DNA of 52,058 bases from Nitrospinota bacterium (GTDB taxonomy: Bacteria; UBA8248), in assembly GCA_026706735.1 (NCBI GenBank), contig JAPOYD010000179.1, forward strand, positions 11,027-63,084, in the 5' to 3' direction. The notes beneath the pieces are model-generated. The model was not told the DNA's origin. It ran no database searches and worked only from the letters and a program-made list of their open reading frames with translations. Position numbers and translations under genes: made by a program. Positions 1-9,017 of this stretch are shown here, one piece after another (within the stretch, counting starts at the first letter, position 1; each line of letters begins with the position of its first letter).

Positions 1-1
1 A

Positions 2-1129
2 GCGGAAGTCATCAAGATTGAGGATCACGCCGTGGGCGGCGATTCCGCGCGGCCCGTCCCGCCGTATTCCCTCCCGCATAACGACAGCTACTATTTCCAG
101 ACCTTCAACCGCAACAAGAAGAGCGTTGCGCTCAGGATTCGCACGCCCGAAGGCAAGGCGGTATTGCGCAGACTCGTCCCCAAAGCGGATGCGCTCTATG
201 CGAATTGCCGAGGCGATGCGCCCGAGAAGCTCGAAATCACGTATAAGCACCTGGGTCCCTACAACGAGAAGATCGTATGCTGTTTTCTCTCAGGCTACGG
301 GATGACGGGCCCCAGGGCGCCCGAGCCGGCCTATGACTACCTCATGCAGGCCTACGCGGGCATCATGGACCTGACGGGAGAGCCCGACGGCCCCCCCACA
401 AAGGCCGGCGTGAGCTTCGTCGATTTCTCTGGCGGATTCATATCGCTCGTGGGCCTGCTGGCGGCGCTGTGGGAGGCGAATCGCACGGGCAAGGGCCGGG
501 ACGTCGACGTGGCGCTCATGGACGGCGCCCTGGTGCAGCTTGCCTACATGGCCACCTGGGCGCTCAACTGCGGCTACGTGCCGCAAAAATTCTCCCGAAG
601 CGCGCACCCCTCGATGGTGCCCGCGCAGAATTTCGAGACCAAAGACGGATGGGTGAGCGTGCTTTGCCTCAAGCAGAGTTTTTTCCCCATCCTCGTCGAG
701 CGCATGGGTTTGGGGGAACTGGCCGAGGACCCGCGCTTCAAGCTTGCCCAAAATCGTTTCGAGAACCGCGAAGCTCTGCTGGATATCCTCGAAAGGAAGT
801 TTCAGGAGAAGACGAACGCGCAGTGGACCGAGTTGCTCCAGGGCCATGTTCCCTTCGCGCCGGTGAACACCGTGGCGCAGGCGATGGAGGACCCCCAGAT
901 TCTGGCGCGAGACATGATTGTCGAGATGGAGCACCCCGCAGCGGGGAGCATGAAAGTCCTGGGTCCGCCCATCAGGCTGCCGGGCGCGGATATGAGGTAC
1001 GTGAGAGCGCCTTATCTGGGCGAACACACGAGAGAGGTTCTAGGCGGTCTCCTGGGCATGGAGGATGACGAACTCGAGGACTTGAGAGAGAAGAACATCG
1101 TGTCCTGGGCCGCTCCGCCCGAAGGGTAG
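2..1129 (+). CDS. CaiB/BaiF-type CoA-transferase (class III), 5' truncated
   Basis: Class III CoA-transferases move CoA between carboxylic acids through an aspartyl-CoA intermediate in the cytoplasm. The reading frame is open from base 2, so the N-terminus lies outside the window; the first visible residues (AEVIKIED) match the family's conserved start of the Rossmann-like half. The segment VDVALMDG contains the expected catalytic Asp, and the 'GYGMTGP' and 'YDYLMQA' blocks are typical. About 376 residues are present, close to the usual 390-400. It ends 56 bp before a cupin gene on the same strand. The substrate cannot be told from sequence. Confidence 0.9.
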   Translation, partial: AEVIKIEDHAVGGDSARPVPPYSLPHNDSYYFQTFNRNKKSVALRIRTPEGKAVLRRLVPKADALYANCRGDAPEKLEITYKHLGPYNEKIVCCFLSGYGMTGPRAPEPAYDYLMQAYAGIMDLTGEPDGPPTKAGVSFVDFSGGFISLVGLLAALWEANRTGKGRDVDVALMDGALVQLAYMATWALNCGYVPQKFSRSAHPSMVPAQNFETKDGWVSVLCLKQSFFPILVERMGLGELAEDPRFKLAQNRFENREALLDILERKFQEKTNAQWTELLQGHVPFAPVNTVAQAMEDPQILARDMIVEMEHPAAGSMKVLGPPIRLPGADMRYVRAPYLGEHTREVLGGLLGMEDDELEDLREKNIVSWAAPPEG

Positions 1130-1185
1130 GGCGCAGGCCAGAGCGATAATTTACCTGTTTTCATTCACATTTTGGAGGTGCTCTC

Positions 1186-1614
1186 ATGGCGGATTTGCCT
1201 GTACCGCAAGTCGTAAATTCCCTGGACGTAGACGAGGACAAGGCCTATGAGCCGCCCTACGACATCCGCTGGGGCGTGAACCGCGAGACGACGGGGACGG
1301 ATACCATCACGATGGGGAGAACCATCATCCCGCCCAGGGGACGCAACGCGCTGCACTACCACAAAAACTGCGACACCACGATCTACGTGGTGAAAGGCCC
1401 TATCAACATCTACTGGAAAGAGGGCGGGGAGATCGAAAGGAAAGAGATTCCCGTGGGCCACTTCGTCTATTTCCCCTGCGGGTGCATTCACGGCCAGGAG
1501 AATCCGAGCGCGGACGAACCGGCGGAGTTGGTATTCACCTACGGCGCGATGCCCAACAAGGAAGCGGCGGGGACGACGTTCGTGGACGATCCCAGAGACC
1601 CGCTGAGAGACTAG
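1186..1614 (+). CDS. Cupin-domain protein
   Basis: A 142-residue single-domain cupin. Metal-ligand motifs are visible: HYHK near residue 58 as cupin motif 1, and the region around [13 protein letters not shown] as motif 2 with a further His. A GGAGG ribosome site lies 8-9 bases before the ATG. The preceding CoA-transferase and following SUMF1 gene are on the same strand, so cotranscription is possible. Cupins of this size bind a metal and act as small-molecule isomerases, dioxygenases or sensors; nothing here decides which. Confidence 0.85.
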   Translation: MADLPVPQVVNSLDVDEDKAYEPPYDIRWGVNRETTGTDTITMGRTIIPPRGRNALHYHKNCDTTIYVVKGPINIYWKEGGEIERKEIPVGHFVYFPCGCIHGQENPSADEPAELVFTYGAMPNKEAAGTTFVDDPRDPLRD

Positions 1615-1682
1615 ATTTTCGCTTTTGCGGGGCGTTCTCCATTCGCCCGTCATCGCCCGAGAATGAGGAGGTGTGTACGCGT

Positions 1683-2567
1683 ATGTTTTCCCCACGATTC
1701 CTCGTTTGCCTGCTCCTCATCTGTTTCCTGGGCGTGAGCGGTTCGTCTGTAGGGGCGCAGCAGGTCCGCAAGAAAATATCCGGCTTTGACGGCGCAACAT
1801 TGGTGCACGTTCCCCCGGGGTGGTTCGTGATGGGCAGCAAATCCGGCGATAAGGACGAACGTCCGCCCCGGAAAATTTTCGTTTCGGGTTTCTGGATCGA
1901 CGAGACCGAGGCGGCGGCGGAGCGCTTTGCGCGCTTCGTTGAGCTAACCGGATACAAGACGACGGCCGAGAAGCGCAAATGGTCCTGGACCTGGGACGCT
2001 TCCTTGAGAAAGGGAAGGGGCGGCTGGCGAAAGACGAAGGGCGCGGACTGGCGCAGGCCAGAAGGCCCGAAATCGAATTGGAAAACCACGCCGACGCAAC
2101 CCGCCTCGCACGTCAGCTGGCCCGATGCGGAGGCTTATTGCCAGTGGGCGGGCAGGCGCCTGCCGACCGAGGCGGAATGGGAGCGAGCGGCGCGCGGCGG
2201 GGACGGGAGGCGCTACCCCTGGGGTGTGGCGCGCGACGCGATGAGAGCGAACCTCAAAGGGGGGAAGGACGGATTCCCCGGCGTCGCTCCCGCGGGCCGC
2301 TTTTCTGAGGGCGCGAGCCCGTTCGGGGCGCTCGACATGTCGGGCAACGTCTGGGAATGGGTGGCCGACCGCTATGGTTCGAGAGCCTACCGGAAGATGG
2401 CCGAACGCGACCCGCACGGACCGTCGAGGGGGAAAACCAGAGTCGTCCGCGGTGCTTCATGGGGCAGCCCGGTCGCCTGGGCCACGGCGCACAACCGCTA
2501 CCACCGCCCGCCCCATTATACGAACAACAAAATCGGCTTTCGCTGCGCCACGGGCGAGGGTTCTTAA
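1683..2567 (+). CDS. Exported SUMF1/FGE-sulfatase-domain protein
   Basis: The start at 1683 gives a clean signal peptide (hydrophobic core [14 protein letters not shown], likely cleavage after VGA). It is followed by a formylglycine-generating-enzyme fold: [37 protein letters not shown] and VVRGASW. The C-terminal Cys pair needed by true formylglycine-generating enzymes is absent ([11 protein letters not shown] has no Cys), and no sulfatase is nearby. I therefore infer a non-catalytic or differently acting SUMF1 protein in the cell envelope. An AGGAGGT site sits about 10 bases before the ATG. A second exported SUMF1 protein is at 41599. Confidence 0.85.
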   Translation: MFSPRFLVCLLLICFLGVSGSSVGAQQVRKKISGFDGATLVHVPPGWFVMGSKSGDKDERPPRKIFVSGFWIDETEAAAERFARFVELTGYKTTAEKRKWSWTWDASLRKGRGGWRKTKGADWRRPEGPKSNWKTTPTQPASHVSWPDAEAYCQWAGRRLPTEAEWERAARGGDGRRYPWGVARDAMRANLKGGKDGFPGVAPAGRFSEGASPFGALDMSGNVWEWVADRYGSRAYRKMAERDPHGPSRGKTRVVRGASWGSPVAWATAHNRYHRPPHYTNNKIGFRCATGEGS

Positions 2568-2690
2568 TAGGGCCGGAGTTTCTCGACATAATGCTCTGTG
2601 AAGGGAGGATCCAAGCCGCGTAAGACTTAAGATTCTTGATGAATCAGGGAATTGTCGGGAATCAAGCGAAGCGCCGAACTTTTTCTCCGC

Positions 2691-2972
2691 TCACTTCGAC
2701 GTTCTCTCAATCAGAGCTTCCAGCGCTCTCATGCTTTCGCGGTGACGGGCTTCCAAGGCCCTCATACTTTCGCGGTGGCGGGTATCCAGAGCGACCATGG
2801 TTTCTTCATGCTGCTTGTCTCTGGCTGCCGAAGCGCGGCTCATCTGTTTCAGCCCAAACATGATGAGAAAACATTGAACGCTGCCCACTATAAGCGATAT
2901 GAAGGCGTGAATCGCAGAAATCCATAGGCCGATACGTGAAAGTTAGAGCGTTGCTATTTCAAATTCTGTCAT
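2691..2972 (-). pseudogene. Broken copy of small membrane/coiled-coil protein
   Basis: Reading from the ATG at 2972 gives MTEFEIATL, then TAA and five more codons, and then a frame homologous to the intact neighbour at 3091-3330 (WISAIHAFISLIVG against WISAIHALIALLVG). The copy therefore carries a 21-bp insertion with an in-frame stop after codon 9. Downstream is one membrane segment and a coiled coil of repeated 'RHRESMRALEA' units ending ALIERTSK. The promoter-proximal sequence (ctctccgcgggtct, then gggagtggagtag) is also shared with the neighbour, so the whole unit was tandemly duplicated. Translation could restart internally at 2888. Confidence 0.7.
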
Positions 2973-3090
2973 CTTTTCCTCTCCGCGGGTCTAGATTGGG
3001 AGTGGAGTAGCTTCTCGAATATGATACATGGGAATGGAAATAGCAACTGAAATGCCAAGTGGTATCAGGCGCGGCGGTCTTTTTCTCCGT

Positions 3091-3330
3091 TCACTTCGCC
3101 GTTCTCTCAATCAGGGCTTCCAGGGCCCTCATGGCTTCGCGGTGTCGGGTGTCTATTGCAGCCATGGTTTCTTCGTGCTGCCGTTTGCTTTGTTCTTCCC
3201 TTCTCTCGGTGCCGCGCTGCATCAGTCTCAGCCCGTACCAGATGAGCAGGCATTGTCCGCCGCCCACCAGAAGCGCAATCAATGCGTGAATCGCAGAAAT
3301 CCAGAGCGTCAGTATTTCGAACTGTGTCAT
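3091..3330 (-). CDS. Small single-pass membrane protein with coiled coil
   Basis: 79 residues: a short N-terminus (MTQFEILTL), one membrane helix (about residues 10-33, WISAIHALIALLVGGGQCLL), then a charged coiled coil with 'KRQHEETMAAIDTRHREAMRALEALIERTAK'-type heptads (quoted by position only: residues 49-79). A GGAGAGG site precedes the ATG. It belongs to a paralogous group within the window (2691, 13500, 17367, and a fragment at 15412). All share a hydrophobic helix ending QC-L, an arginine-rich turn, HEE-M-A repeats and a terminal LIERT/LIRRT. Function unknown; an inner-membrane anchored oligomerising protein is the structural inference. Confidence 0.7.
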   Translation of the reverse strand: MTQFEILTLWISAIHALIALLVGGGQCLLIWYGLRLMQRGTERREEQSKRQHEETMAAIDTRHREAMRALEALIERTAK

Positions 3331-3541
3331 CTTTTCTTTTCCTCTCCGCGGGTCTGGCTTGGGAGTGGAGTAGCCTCTTGAATATGACGCACGGGGGAGG
3401 ATAAATCAACGTACGCCATCGGTCGCAGTCATCGATCGCTTCGTGCCGTTCATTCGGGACGGGCGATGGTCTTTTTCCCTTGAGACGAGAAGAAGCCTGC
3501 CCGATATAGCGCATGGCGCCCCGTTACCGGAGCAAAAACCC

Positions 3542-4513
3542 TCAGTTCGTCGGTGCGGGGGGTACGACGAGCACGCCGTGCGCCCCGTTTCCCACGCGGA
3601 TTTTCCTGATGTTGCGGTGTTTTCTCGCGTCCATCACGAACACTTCCTTCGAATCGCGGTTCGTCACGTAGGCGAGTGCGCCGTCTGGCGTGAAGGCGAT
3701 GAGGTCGGGCCGGACCCCCTGTCTCACGCTGGCGACGCGCTTCTGTGCGGGCAGGGAGAAGACCGACACCCTGTTCTTGTGCGGGAGGGTGACGTAGAGG
3801 AACTTCCCGTCCGGCGTGATGAGGGCGTCGTGCGGCTCGCCGGAGAGTTTGACGGTCCGGATGATGTCGAGCGTGCCCAGGTCCACCACGCTGTAGGAGT
3901 TCCGCTCCCCGTTCATGACGTAGAGCCTTTTGCCGTCGGGCGTCACGTCGATTCCCTCGATGTAGTGGCCCGCCTCGATCTGCTTGATCGGCTTTCTCTT
4001 TTCGAGATCGACGACGGAGACGTCTTCGCTCAACTCGTTCGCCACGAAGGCGAAGCGGCCGTCGGGGCTCAGCTTGATGTTCACCGGGTTGTTCCCCCCG
4101 TGCTTGATCAAGCCGATGAGCTTGCGCGCCGCGACGTCGAGGATCGTCACGTTGTCCGAGTAGGTGTTCACGAAATAGGCGCGCGACCCGTCGGGAGAAA
4201 ACGCCAGGTTGTAGGGGTCGCGCCCCGCGCGCACGCGACGGACGAACTTGAGGGTATGCGTGTCGAAAACGCGCACGAAGGCGCTGCCGTCGTTGATAAC
4301 GTAGGCGTGGCGCCCGTCGGGCGCGAGCGAGAGGCGGTTCGCCTTCCTGCCCGCGGGCATCGTCTTGATCACCTCATGCGTTTCACGCGAGATGACGCTC
4401 AGCGTTCCGTCGCGCGTGTTCGTGACGAGAATCCGCTCTCCCGCCGCGAGCGCGGGCGCGGAATTCGAGAGGAAAAGAGCGAGAGCGAGGAGAGAGAGCA
4501 TGAGGTCGCGCAT
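3542..4513 (-). CDS. Exported YVTN-type beta-propeller protein
   Basis: The start at 4513 gives a signal peptide (MRDLMLSLLALALFLSNSAP, cleavage near ALA-A). The mature protein is built of about seven 40-residue propeller blades with repeated 'PDG...AYV.N' and 'V.VFD..T' patterns, as in YncE and cytochrome d1-like propellers. No haem or copper ligands are evident. It is the last gene of a six-gene minus-strand cluster with three c-type cytochromes, 11 bp after the cytochrome c at 4525, suggesting a periplasmic partner of that electron-transfer set. Substrate unknown. Confidence 0.85.
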   Translation of the reverse strand: MRDLMLSLLALALFLSNSAPALAAGERILVTNTRDGTLSVISRETHEVIKTMPAGRKANRLSLAPDGRHAYVINDGSAFVRVFDTHTLKFVRRVRAGRDPYNLAFSPDGSRAYFVNTYSDNVTILDVAARKLIGLIKHGGNNPVNIKLSPDGRFAFVANELSEDVSVVDLEKRKPIKQIEAGHYIEGIDVTPDGKRLYVMNGERNSYSVVDLGTLDIIRTVKLSGEPHDALITPDGKFLYVTLPHKNRVSVFSLPAQKRVASVRQGVRPDLIAFTPDGALAYVTNRDSKEVFVMDARKHRNIRKIRVGNGAHGVLVVPPAPTN

Positions 4514-4524
4514 GATGGAGGCAC

Positions 4525-4953
4525 CTACCGGCCTTCTTGCTTCAAGAACGCCTCTTTCGCCTTGGGGTCGAAGCGGCAATTGCACATCTTGCGGATCAGG
4601 GCCACCAAATCACGAATCTCCTGTTTTGTAAACACGTTGCCCCAGGGCGGCATGATGGGGGAGAGGTCGCTCGCCCCGCCTCCGTGGGTGATGGTGCGCA
4701 CCATGTCTTCGTCCGAGAACTGGGCCATGTCCTTGCCGTCGGTGAGATTGCGGGGGTTCACGGGCAGCTTCTTGGTGTTGTTCACGCCCTTGCCGTCTCC
4801 CTTGGGGCCGTGGCACTGGATGCAGTACCAGCGGAAATTCTCCGCAGCGCTCACGCGGCTTGCGGGCTCGTCCGCGACTGCAAGGAAGGGCGCACTTGGC
4901 GTCGCTATCACGAGGGTGAGCAGCAGCCTTCTTGCGAGAGAGTGAAACTTCAT
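4525..4953 (-). CDS. Periplasmic monohaem cytochrome c
   Basis: 142 residues with a signal peptide (hydrophobic LLLTLVIATPSAPFLAVA) and one CxxCH haem-c site, CIQCH at residues 44-48. A downstream Met in 'SPIMPPWG' is a good candidate for the axial ligand, as in class I cytochromes c. Its start overlaps the stop of the upstream dihaem cytochrome gene by ATGA, showing translational coupling. It likely shuttles electrons between the dihaem cytochrome, the MauG-like protein and the respiratory chain. Confidence 0.88.
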   Translation of the reverse strand: MKFHSLARRLLLTLVIATPSAPFLAVADEPASRVSAAENFRWYCIQCHGPKGDGKGVNNTKKLPVNPRNLTDGKDMAQFSDEDMVRTITHGGGASDLSPIMPPWGNVFTKQEIRDLVALIRKMCNCRFDPKAKEAFLKQEGR

Positions 4954-5669
4954 TTGAAGCTCGCGATATAGGCGGCGAGGGCGAGGAAGTCCTTTTCGCT
5001 CAGTTTCGTGAACGGCTTATCCCCATACACCGGCATTCTGCCGTTGGGGTTGTAGCGATGCGGTTTTTTCAGAAAGGCCACGATGAAATCGGGGTTCAGC
5101 CTGCGCCCCGCCTCGATGAAGTTGGGCGCGCTGTGGCCGCCCACCTCGATTTTCGCCCGATACACCGTCTTCCGGATCGAGACCATGTGGCACGAATAGC
5201 AGGGCTGTTTTTTCTGAAACAGGATTCTTGCGCGCCTGAGCACTTTTCGGGGGATTTTCTTCCAGCGAGGTACGACGCCCACCGGCATTTCGGGGTCCTT
5301 CAAGCTTTCGAGATAGGCCGCGACTTTCGCCGCCTCCTTCTCCGGGAGGGCGGGATGCGGATATTTCCCACGCTTCATGGTGCCGTAGATGACGCCGCGA
5401 AAAGGTTCCGGTTCCGCCAGCCATTTCGCCAGATACCCGGGCAGAAACTTGCTGCCCGCATACCAGAGCGTAGGGCCTTTTATTCCGTGGCGCGCCGGCG
5501 GGGGTATCCTGGTTTCAGGGCCTTTGCGGGTGTGGCAGCTTCCGCAGTTGTTTTGCTCGAAAAGGGATTTGCCCTCGTCAACCTCCGCCCCGTATGAATG
5601 AGCGGATATGAGCAGGAGAGATAAAACGCCTGCAAGTACGAGGGGAGATATCTTTTTCATGCGTTTCAT
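4950..5669 (-). CDS. Periplasmic dihaem cytochrome c
   Basis: 239 residues with a signal peptide (VLAGVLSLLLISAHSYGA) and two CxxCH motifs: CGSCH at 42-46 and CYSCH at 157-161, each followed by a cytochrome-c-like domain. Met residues in MKRGKYP and in NGRMPVYG may serve as axial ligands. The layout resembles tandem-domain cytochromes of alternative electron-transfer complexes. It is translationally coupled to the monohaem cytochrome downstream and lies 66 bp after the MauG-like gene. Confidence 0.87.
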   Translation of the reverse strand: MKRMKKISPLVLAGVLSLLLISAHSYGAEVDEGKSLFEQNNCGSCHTRKGPETRIPPPARHGIKGPTLWYAGSKFLPGYLAKWLAEPEPFRGVIYGTMKRGKYPHPALPEKEAAKVAAYLESLKDPEMPVGVVPRWKKIPRKVLRRARILFQKKQPCYSCHMVSIRKTVYRAKIEVGGHSAPNFIEAGRRLNPDFIVAFLKKPHRYNPNGRMPVYGDKPFTKLSEKDFLALAAYIASFK

Positions 5670-5735
5670 CCGGATGGCCCTCGATCCATTCGAATCGGCT
5701 CAGGCGGTTGCGACGTGGAGTTTGCCGAAAAAGCC

Positions 5736-6806
5736 TCACTTCGGCAACTCGGGAGCTTTGACCTCGGGGAGGTCGCCCGTGAGCGCGCCCATGAAGGCGA
5801 TCAGGTCCTCTTTTTCTGTTTTCGTGAGCTTGAGGGGCTTCATGTCCGGGTCGAGATGGGGGTTCGGGTGGCCGCCCTTCTCGTAGAAATCGACCACTTC
5901 CTCCAGCGTGGCGAAGCGGCCGTCGTGCATGTAGGGCGCCGTCTGGGTGATGTGGCGAAGCGTGGGCGTCTTGAATTTTCCCCGGTCCTTGATTTCCCCG
6001 GTGATTTTCTCCCGCCCCGTTTCGATAGGCTTCTTGTCCATTCCGACGCCCAGGTTGTGGAACTTATCGTCCGTGAAGGGTGCGCTGAACTCATCCACCA
6101 GATGGCATTTCACGCAATTTCCACTCTTCATGAAGACTTCGAATCCCCGGATCGCCCGGGGCGAGAGCGCGGACTTGTCGCCTCCATATTTCCAGCGGTC
6201 GAACGGGGAATTCCCGGAAAGCAGGGTGCGCTCGAAGGTGGCGATGGCCTGGACCACGCGCTCCAGGCTGATGCCGGGGCTCCCGAACGCCGCTGCGAAT
6301 CGCTCCCGGTATTCCGGGATAGCGCCGAGCGTGCGGATGATCTTCGCCTCACTGGAGGCCATCTCGCCCGGATGCAGGATCGGCCCCTTGGCCTGCTCCT
6401 CGAGGCTCGCGGCGCGCCCGTCCCAGAACTGGGACTCGTTGTAGGCGGCGTTGATGACGGTGGGCACGTTCCGGAGCGTGAGCCTGCCGTCAAAGCCCGT
6501 TCCATACTGGCGCGCGTTCGAGAATCCGCGACGGGGCATGTGGCACGTCGCGCAGGAGACCTTCCCGTCGCCTGAGAAGCGTTTTTCGAAATACAACCGT
6601 TTTCCGAGTTCGATTTTGGGCCGCGTCATGGGGTTGTCATCGGGCACGGGAACGTCGTCGAGGCCCAGTGGCGGCTCCGGGGGGAGTTCTTGCGGTGCGC
6701 GCTTATCCTGCGCTTGCGCCGGCGGCGCAGGCGTCCCGACGAGCGCCGCTATCAGGAGAGGCGGCGCTGCGATTCGCGCGAGGTGAAAGAAGGTCTTTCT
6801 CTTCAA
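5736..6806 (-). CDS. Dihaem cytochrome c peroxidase / MauG-family protein
   Basis: Two haem-c motifs (CATCH and CVKCH), the family segments 'LGKRLYFEKRFSGDG', 'RNVPTVINAAYN', 'FWDGRA' and 'TPTLRHITQTAPYMHDG', and a hydrophobic export signal. Such proteins reduce H2O2 in the periplasm or oxidise protein residues. The frame is open to an ATG at 6878, but that start overlaps the upstream VOC gene by 35 bp and puts a long polar stretch before the signal. A TTG at 6806 gives a textbook signal peptide (LKRKTFFHLARIAAPPLL), so I chose it; neither start has a strong ribosome site. Confidence 0.9.
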   Translation of the reverse strand: MKRKTFFHLARIAAPPLLIAALVGTPAPPAQAQDKRAPQELPPEPPLGLDDVPVPDDNPMTRPKIELGKRLYFEKRFSGDGKVSCATCHMPRRGFSNARQYGTGFDGRLTLRNVPTVINAAYNESQFWDGRAASLEEQAKGPILHPGEMASSEAKIIRTLGAIPEYRERFAAAFGSPGISLERVVQAIATFERTLLSGNSPFDRWKYGGDKSALSPRAIRGFEVFMKSGNCVKCHLVDEFSAPFTDDKFHNLGVGMDKKPIETGREKITGEIKDRGKFKTPTLRHITQTAPYMHDGRFATLEEVVDFYEKGGHPNPHLDPDMKPLKLTKTEKEDLIAFMGALTGDLPEVKAPELPK

Positions 6807-6843
6807 GGCGGAGCACCGTCCCGGGCGGATAGGACTCCCTGTT

Positions 6844-7236
6844 TTATGTCCTTTGCAGCAACTCGATGCTGACGCCATCGGGCGCCTCGATGAAGGCGAT
6901 TCGCGTCTTCGGGTTGAATTGTACCGGTTCCACGGTGAATTTCACGCCCCTATTTTTGAGATCACCGCAGTATGCGTCGAAATCCCCCGATACCTCGAAG
7001 GCGAAATGATCCGTTCCCCATTCGAGGCCATCCTTGTTCCCGGCGCTCTCGCCCGTTCTCTCGCCGCGGACGATGACCGTGGCGCCGTTGAATTGTACCG
7101 GAATTTGCGGCGCGCCCTTGAACACGCCGCCCTCTCCGCGCTCGCCCCCTAAGTTTTCGACGAACCAGTTCACGCTCGCCTCGGGGTCTTTGCTGATAAC
7201 GTGCACGTGATCGAATACGATATTTACTGAACTCAT
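6844..7236 (-). CDS. VOC-superfamily (glyoxalase/dioxygenase-like) protein
   Basis: About 130 residues with the paired beta-alpha-beta-beta-beta units of the vicinal-oxygen-chelate fold: FDHVHVISKDPEASVNWF at the start, DHFAFEV in the middle and IAFIEAPDGVSIELLQ at the end. The pattern gives His-His-Glu style metal ligands. The ATG at 7236 has a GGAG ribosome site about 9 bases upstream and removes a low-complexity N-terminal extension. It lies 22 bp after the metallo-beta-lactamase gene, so the two are probably cotranscribed. Substrate unknown. Confidence 0.82.
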   Translation of the reverse strand: MSSVNIVFDHVHVISKDPEASVNWFVENLGGERGEGGVFKGAPQIPVQFNGATVIVRGERTGESAGNKDGLEWGTDHFAFEVSGDFDAYCGDLKNRGVKFTVEPVQFNPKTRIAFIEAPDGVSIELLQRT

Positions 7237-7258
7237 TGCTCGGCTCCTGTCTCTTGAA

Positions 7259-7906
7259 TTAGTCCCAGGTGACGTCCCCGAATTCATCCGGTCCCGGCCT
7301 GCCCGCGGCCCGGAACCCGGCGACTTCCGCCTTGCTCTGCGCGACAGTGCTGTTCGCCCCGTGGCCGGGGTAGAGAACCGTCTCGTCCGGCAGGGCGAAG
7401 ACCTTGTTCTCGATGGAGTCGAGCGAGGTCAGAAGCTGCCCGTGGTTCCACGTCTTTCCGGGGCCGCCGGGGAAAATCGTATCCCCGCAGACGCAGTGGC
7501 CCGGGTAATGGAACATCAGCATGCCCTTGCAGTGGCCGGGCGTGTGGATGGCCCTGAGCGTAATCTCGCCGAAAGTTATCTCTTCGCCGTCTGCGATGGT
7601 GAAATCCGGGCTGATGCCGAACTCCTTCGCGTCCTCGGCGTGCTGGCCCAGGGGCGCGCCCGTGCGGCTTCGCACCTCATCGAGCGCGTCGATGTGGTCG
7701 CCGTGGCAATGGGTCTGTAGAATGTATTTGGGCGTGGCGCCTTCGCACGCGGCGAGAATCGGCTCGGCGGAATGGGAGGTGTCGATGATGACGCACTCCT
7801 TCGTCGCCTTGCACGTCAGTACGTACACGTTGTTGCTGTAGGGGCCGATGTTGAGTTTTTGGAAATCGAGTGCGGGAAGGTCCACTCTCTGGTCGAATTC
7901 ACCCAT
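7259..7906 (-). CDS. Metallo-beta-lactamase-fold hydrolase (glyoxalase II-like)
   Basis: 215 residues with the metal site THCHGDH at 65-71, a second ligand His in HTPGHCKG, the bridging Asp in VCGDTIF, and the terminal His in LYPGHG. The pattern matches glyoxalase II-type thioester hydrolases rather than beta-lactamases. It is the first gene of the minus-strand cluster 7906-3542, with a GGAGAG site before its ATG. Together with the adjacent VOC protein it may form a small detoxification pair; that is inference. Confidence 0.88.
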   Translation of the reverse strand: MGEFDQRVDLPALDFQKLNIGPYSNNVYVLTCKATKECVIIDTSHSAEPILAACEGATPKYILQTHCHGDHIDALDEVRSRTGAPLGQHAEDAKEFGISPDFTIADGEEITFGEITLRAIHTPGHCKGMLMFHYPGHCVCGDTIFPGGPGKTWNHGQLLTSLDSIENKVFALPDETVLYPGHGANSTVAQSKAEVAGFRAAGRPGPDEFGDVTWD

Positions 7907-8013
7907 GTCGTTTTCTCTCCTTTGTCTGATGAAGACCTGTGTTCATGAAGACGAGGTGACAGGAAACTTTACTGCCTTAACCGGGCAGACCACAACCTCA
8001 AGGTGAGAACAAG

Positions 8014-8688
8014 ATGGAGAAGCCCTTCGTATACGCGAACCTGGCGATGACGCTCGACGGGAAAATCGCGAGCTACGACCGCGAGGATTTCTCCCTGGGC
8101 TCGGGGGCGGATCGTCTCGAGATGGATCGCTTAAGGGCCGGGGCGGACGTCGTGATATGGGGCGGCGAGACGCTCAGGACAGCACGGCACCCCGCGCGAG
8201 TGCGTGAGGAATCCCTCGTACGTGAACGCGTAGAAAATGGATTGCCGCCGCATCCGGCGAACGCCGTGATCACGAAAAGCGGCGATTTTCCGAAGAAATT
8301 GCCGTGGTTTGCGAGCGATGAGGTCGAGCGGTTCGTATTCACTGCTCCGGAGGGCGCGCGCCGTATTAAGGAAACCCACACAGGGGGGGCGCAAGTCCTC
8401 GTTCTGGATGAGGCGGATTCCCTCGCCGGCCAGGTGCTGGCCCATCTCGGGGAGCGGGGGATGAGGAACGTGCTTCTTGAGGGCGGCGGTTCCCTGATAT
8501 GGGAGTTCGCGCGTCATATCGATGAGTTTCACGTGACGCTCACCCCCTGGCTGGCCGGCGGCTCCGAAGCCCCGACGCTCATGGACGGGCCGGGGTTCCG
8601 CTCGGGCGAATTTCTGGGGCTTGACCTCGTGGAGGTACGGCGAGAGGGGGATGAGCTGTTCCTGCGCTACGCCAAGAAGCCGGAGTGA
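8014..8688 (+). CDS. RibD C-terminal-domain / DHFR-like reductase
   Basis: 224 residues with the RibD-C fold: YANLAMTLDGKIAS at the N-terminus, DVVIWGGETLRTARHP, and MRNVLLEGGGSLIWEF for NADPH binding. In riboflavin synthesis this domain reduces the ribosyl side chain, but there is no deaminase domain and no other rib gene nearby. A stand-alone reductase role, as in many RibD-C paralogues, is equally likely. It stands alone on the plus strand, followed by repeat-filled intergenic DNA. Confidence 0.85.
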   Translation: MEKPFVYANLAMTLDGKIASYDREDFSLGSGADRLEMDRLRAGADVVIWGGETLRTARHPARVREESLVRERVENGLPPHPANAVITKSGDFPKKLPWFASDEVERFVFTAPEGARRIKETHTGGAQVLVLDEADSLAGQVLAHLGERGMRNVLLEGGGSLIWEFARHIDEFHVTLTPWLAGGSEAPTLMDGPGFRSGEFLGLDLVEVRREGDELFLRYAKKPE

Positions 8689-8723
8689 CGTGCGTTGTGT
8701 TCTCTCCAGAGGGACGTTTTCCC

Positions 8724-8902
8724 GTAGGGGCGGACACGGAGGTCCGCCCCTACAAGACCATCGCACTCCTCCCTAATCGACAAACCCTCCCTCCGCGTTC
8801 GTGGTATGTGGGTCGCATATATGCGACCCCTACACTCCCTCCGGCAAGGCGATATCCCGTCGCCGTCATGCCGGCATTGCGAGACTTTCTCAACAGCTCC
8901 CC
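8724..8902. repeat. Intergenic palindrome cluster
   Basis: The 330-bp gap before the E1 alpha gene holds three hairpin elements. They are a GTAGGGGCGGAC...GTCCGCCCC palindrome (8724-8754), a GGGTCGCATATATGCGACCC palindrome (about 8804-8834), and a degenerate copy of the 'TTTTTCAACA' hairpin (8884-8902). The same modules recur in other gaps of this window. Confidence 0.8.
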
Positions 8903-9017
8903 ACCGCGCCGATTGAACCGCCACCACCCCGTGTGATACTCATGGGAGTCTAAAAAATCATTTTTTCGTGATATCCAGGCGCTTTCATTCTGATGATGTC
9001 GCCGGGAGGAGGAGGCC

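Noticed and set aside
1683..2567. True formylglycine-generating enzyme
   Set aside because: The catalytic C-terminal Cys pair is missing and no sulfatase is encoded nearby.
3443..4945. 500-codon plus-strand frame opposite the beta-propeller and cytochrome genes
   Set aside because: It is antisense to two clear genes, with no ribosome site and a biased composition rich in Val, Arg and Asp.
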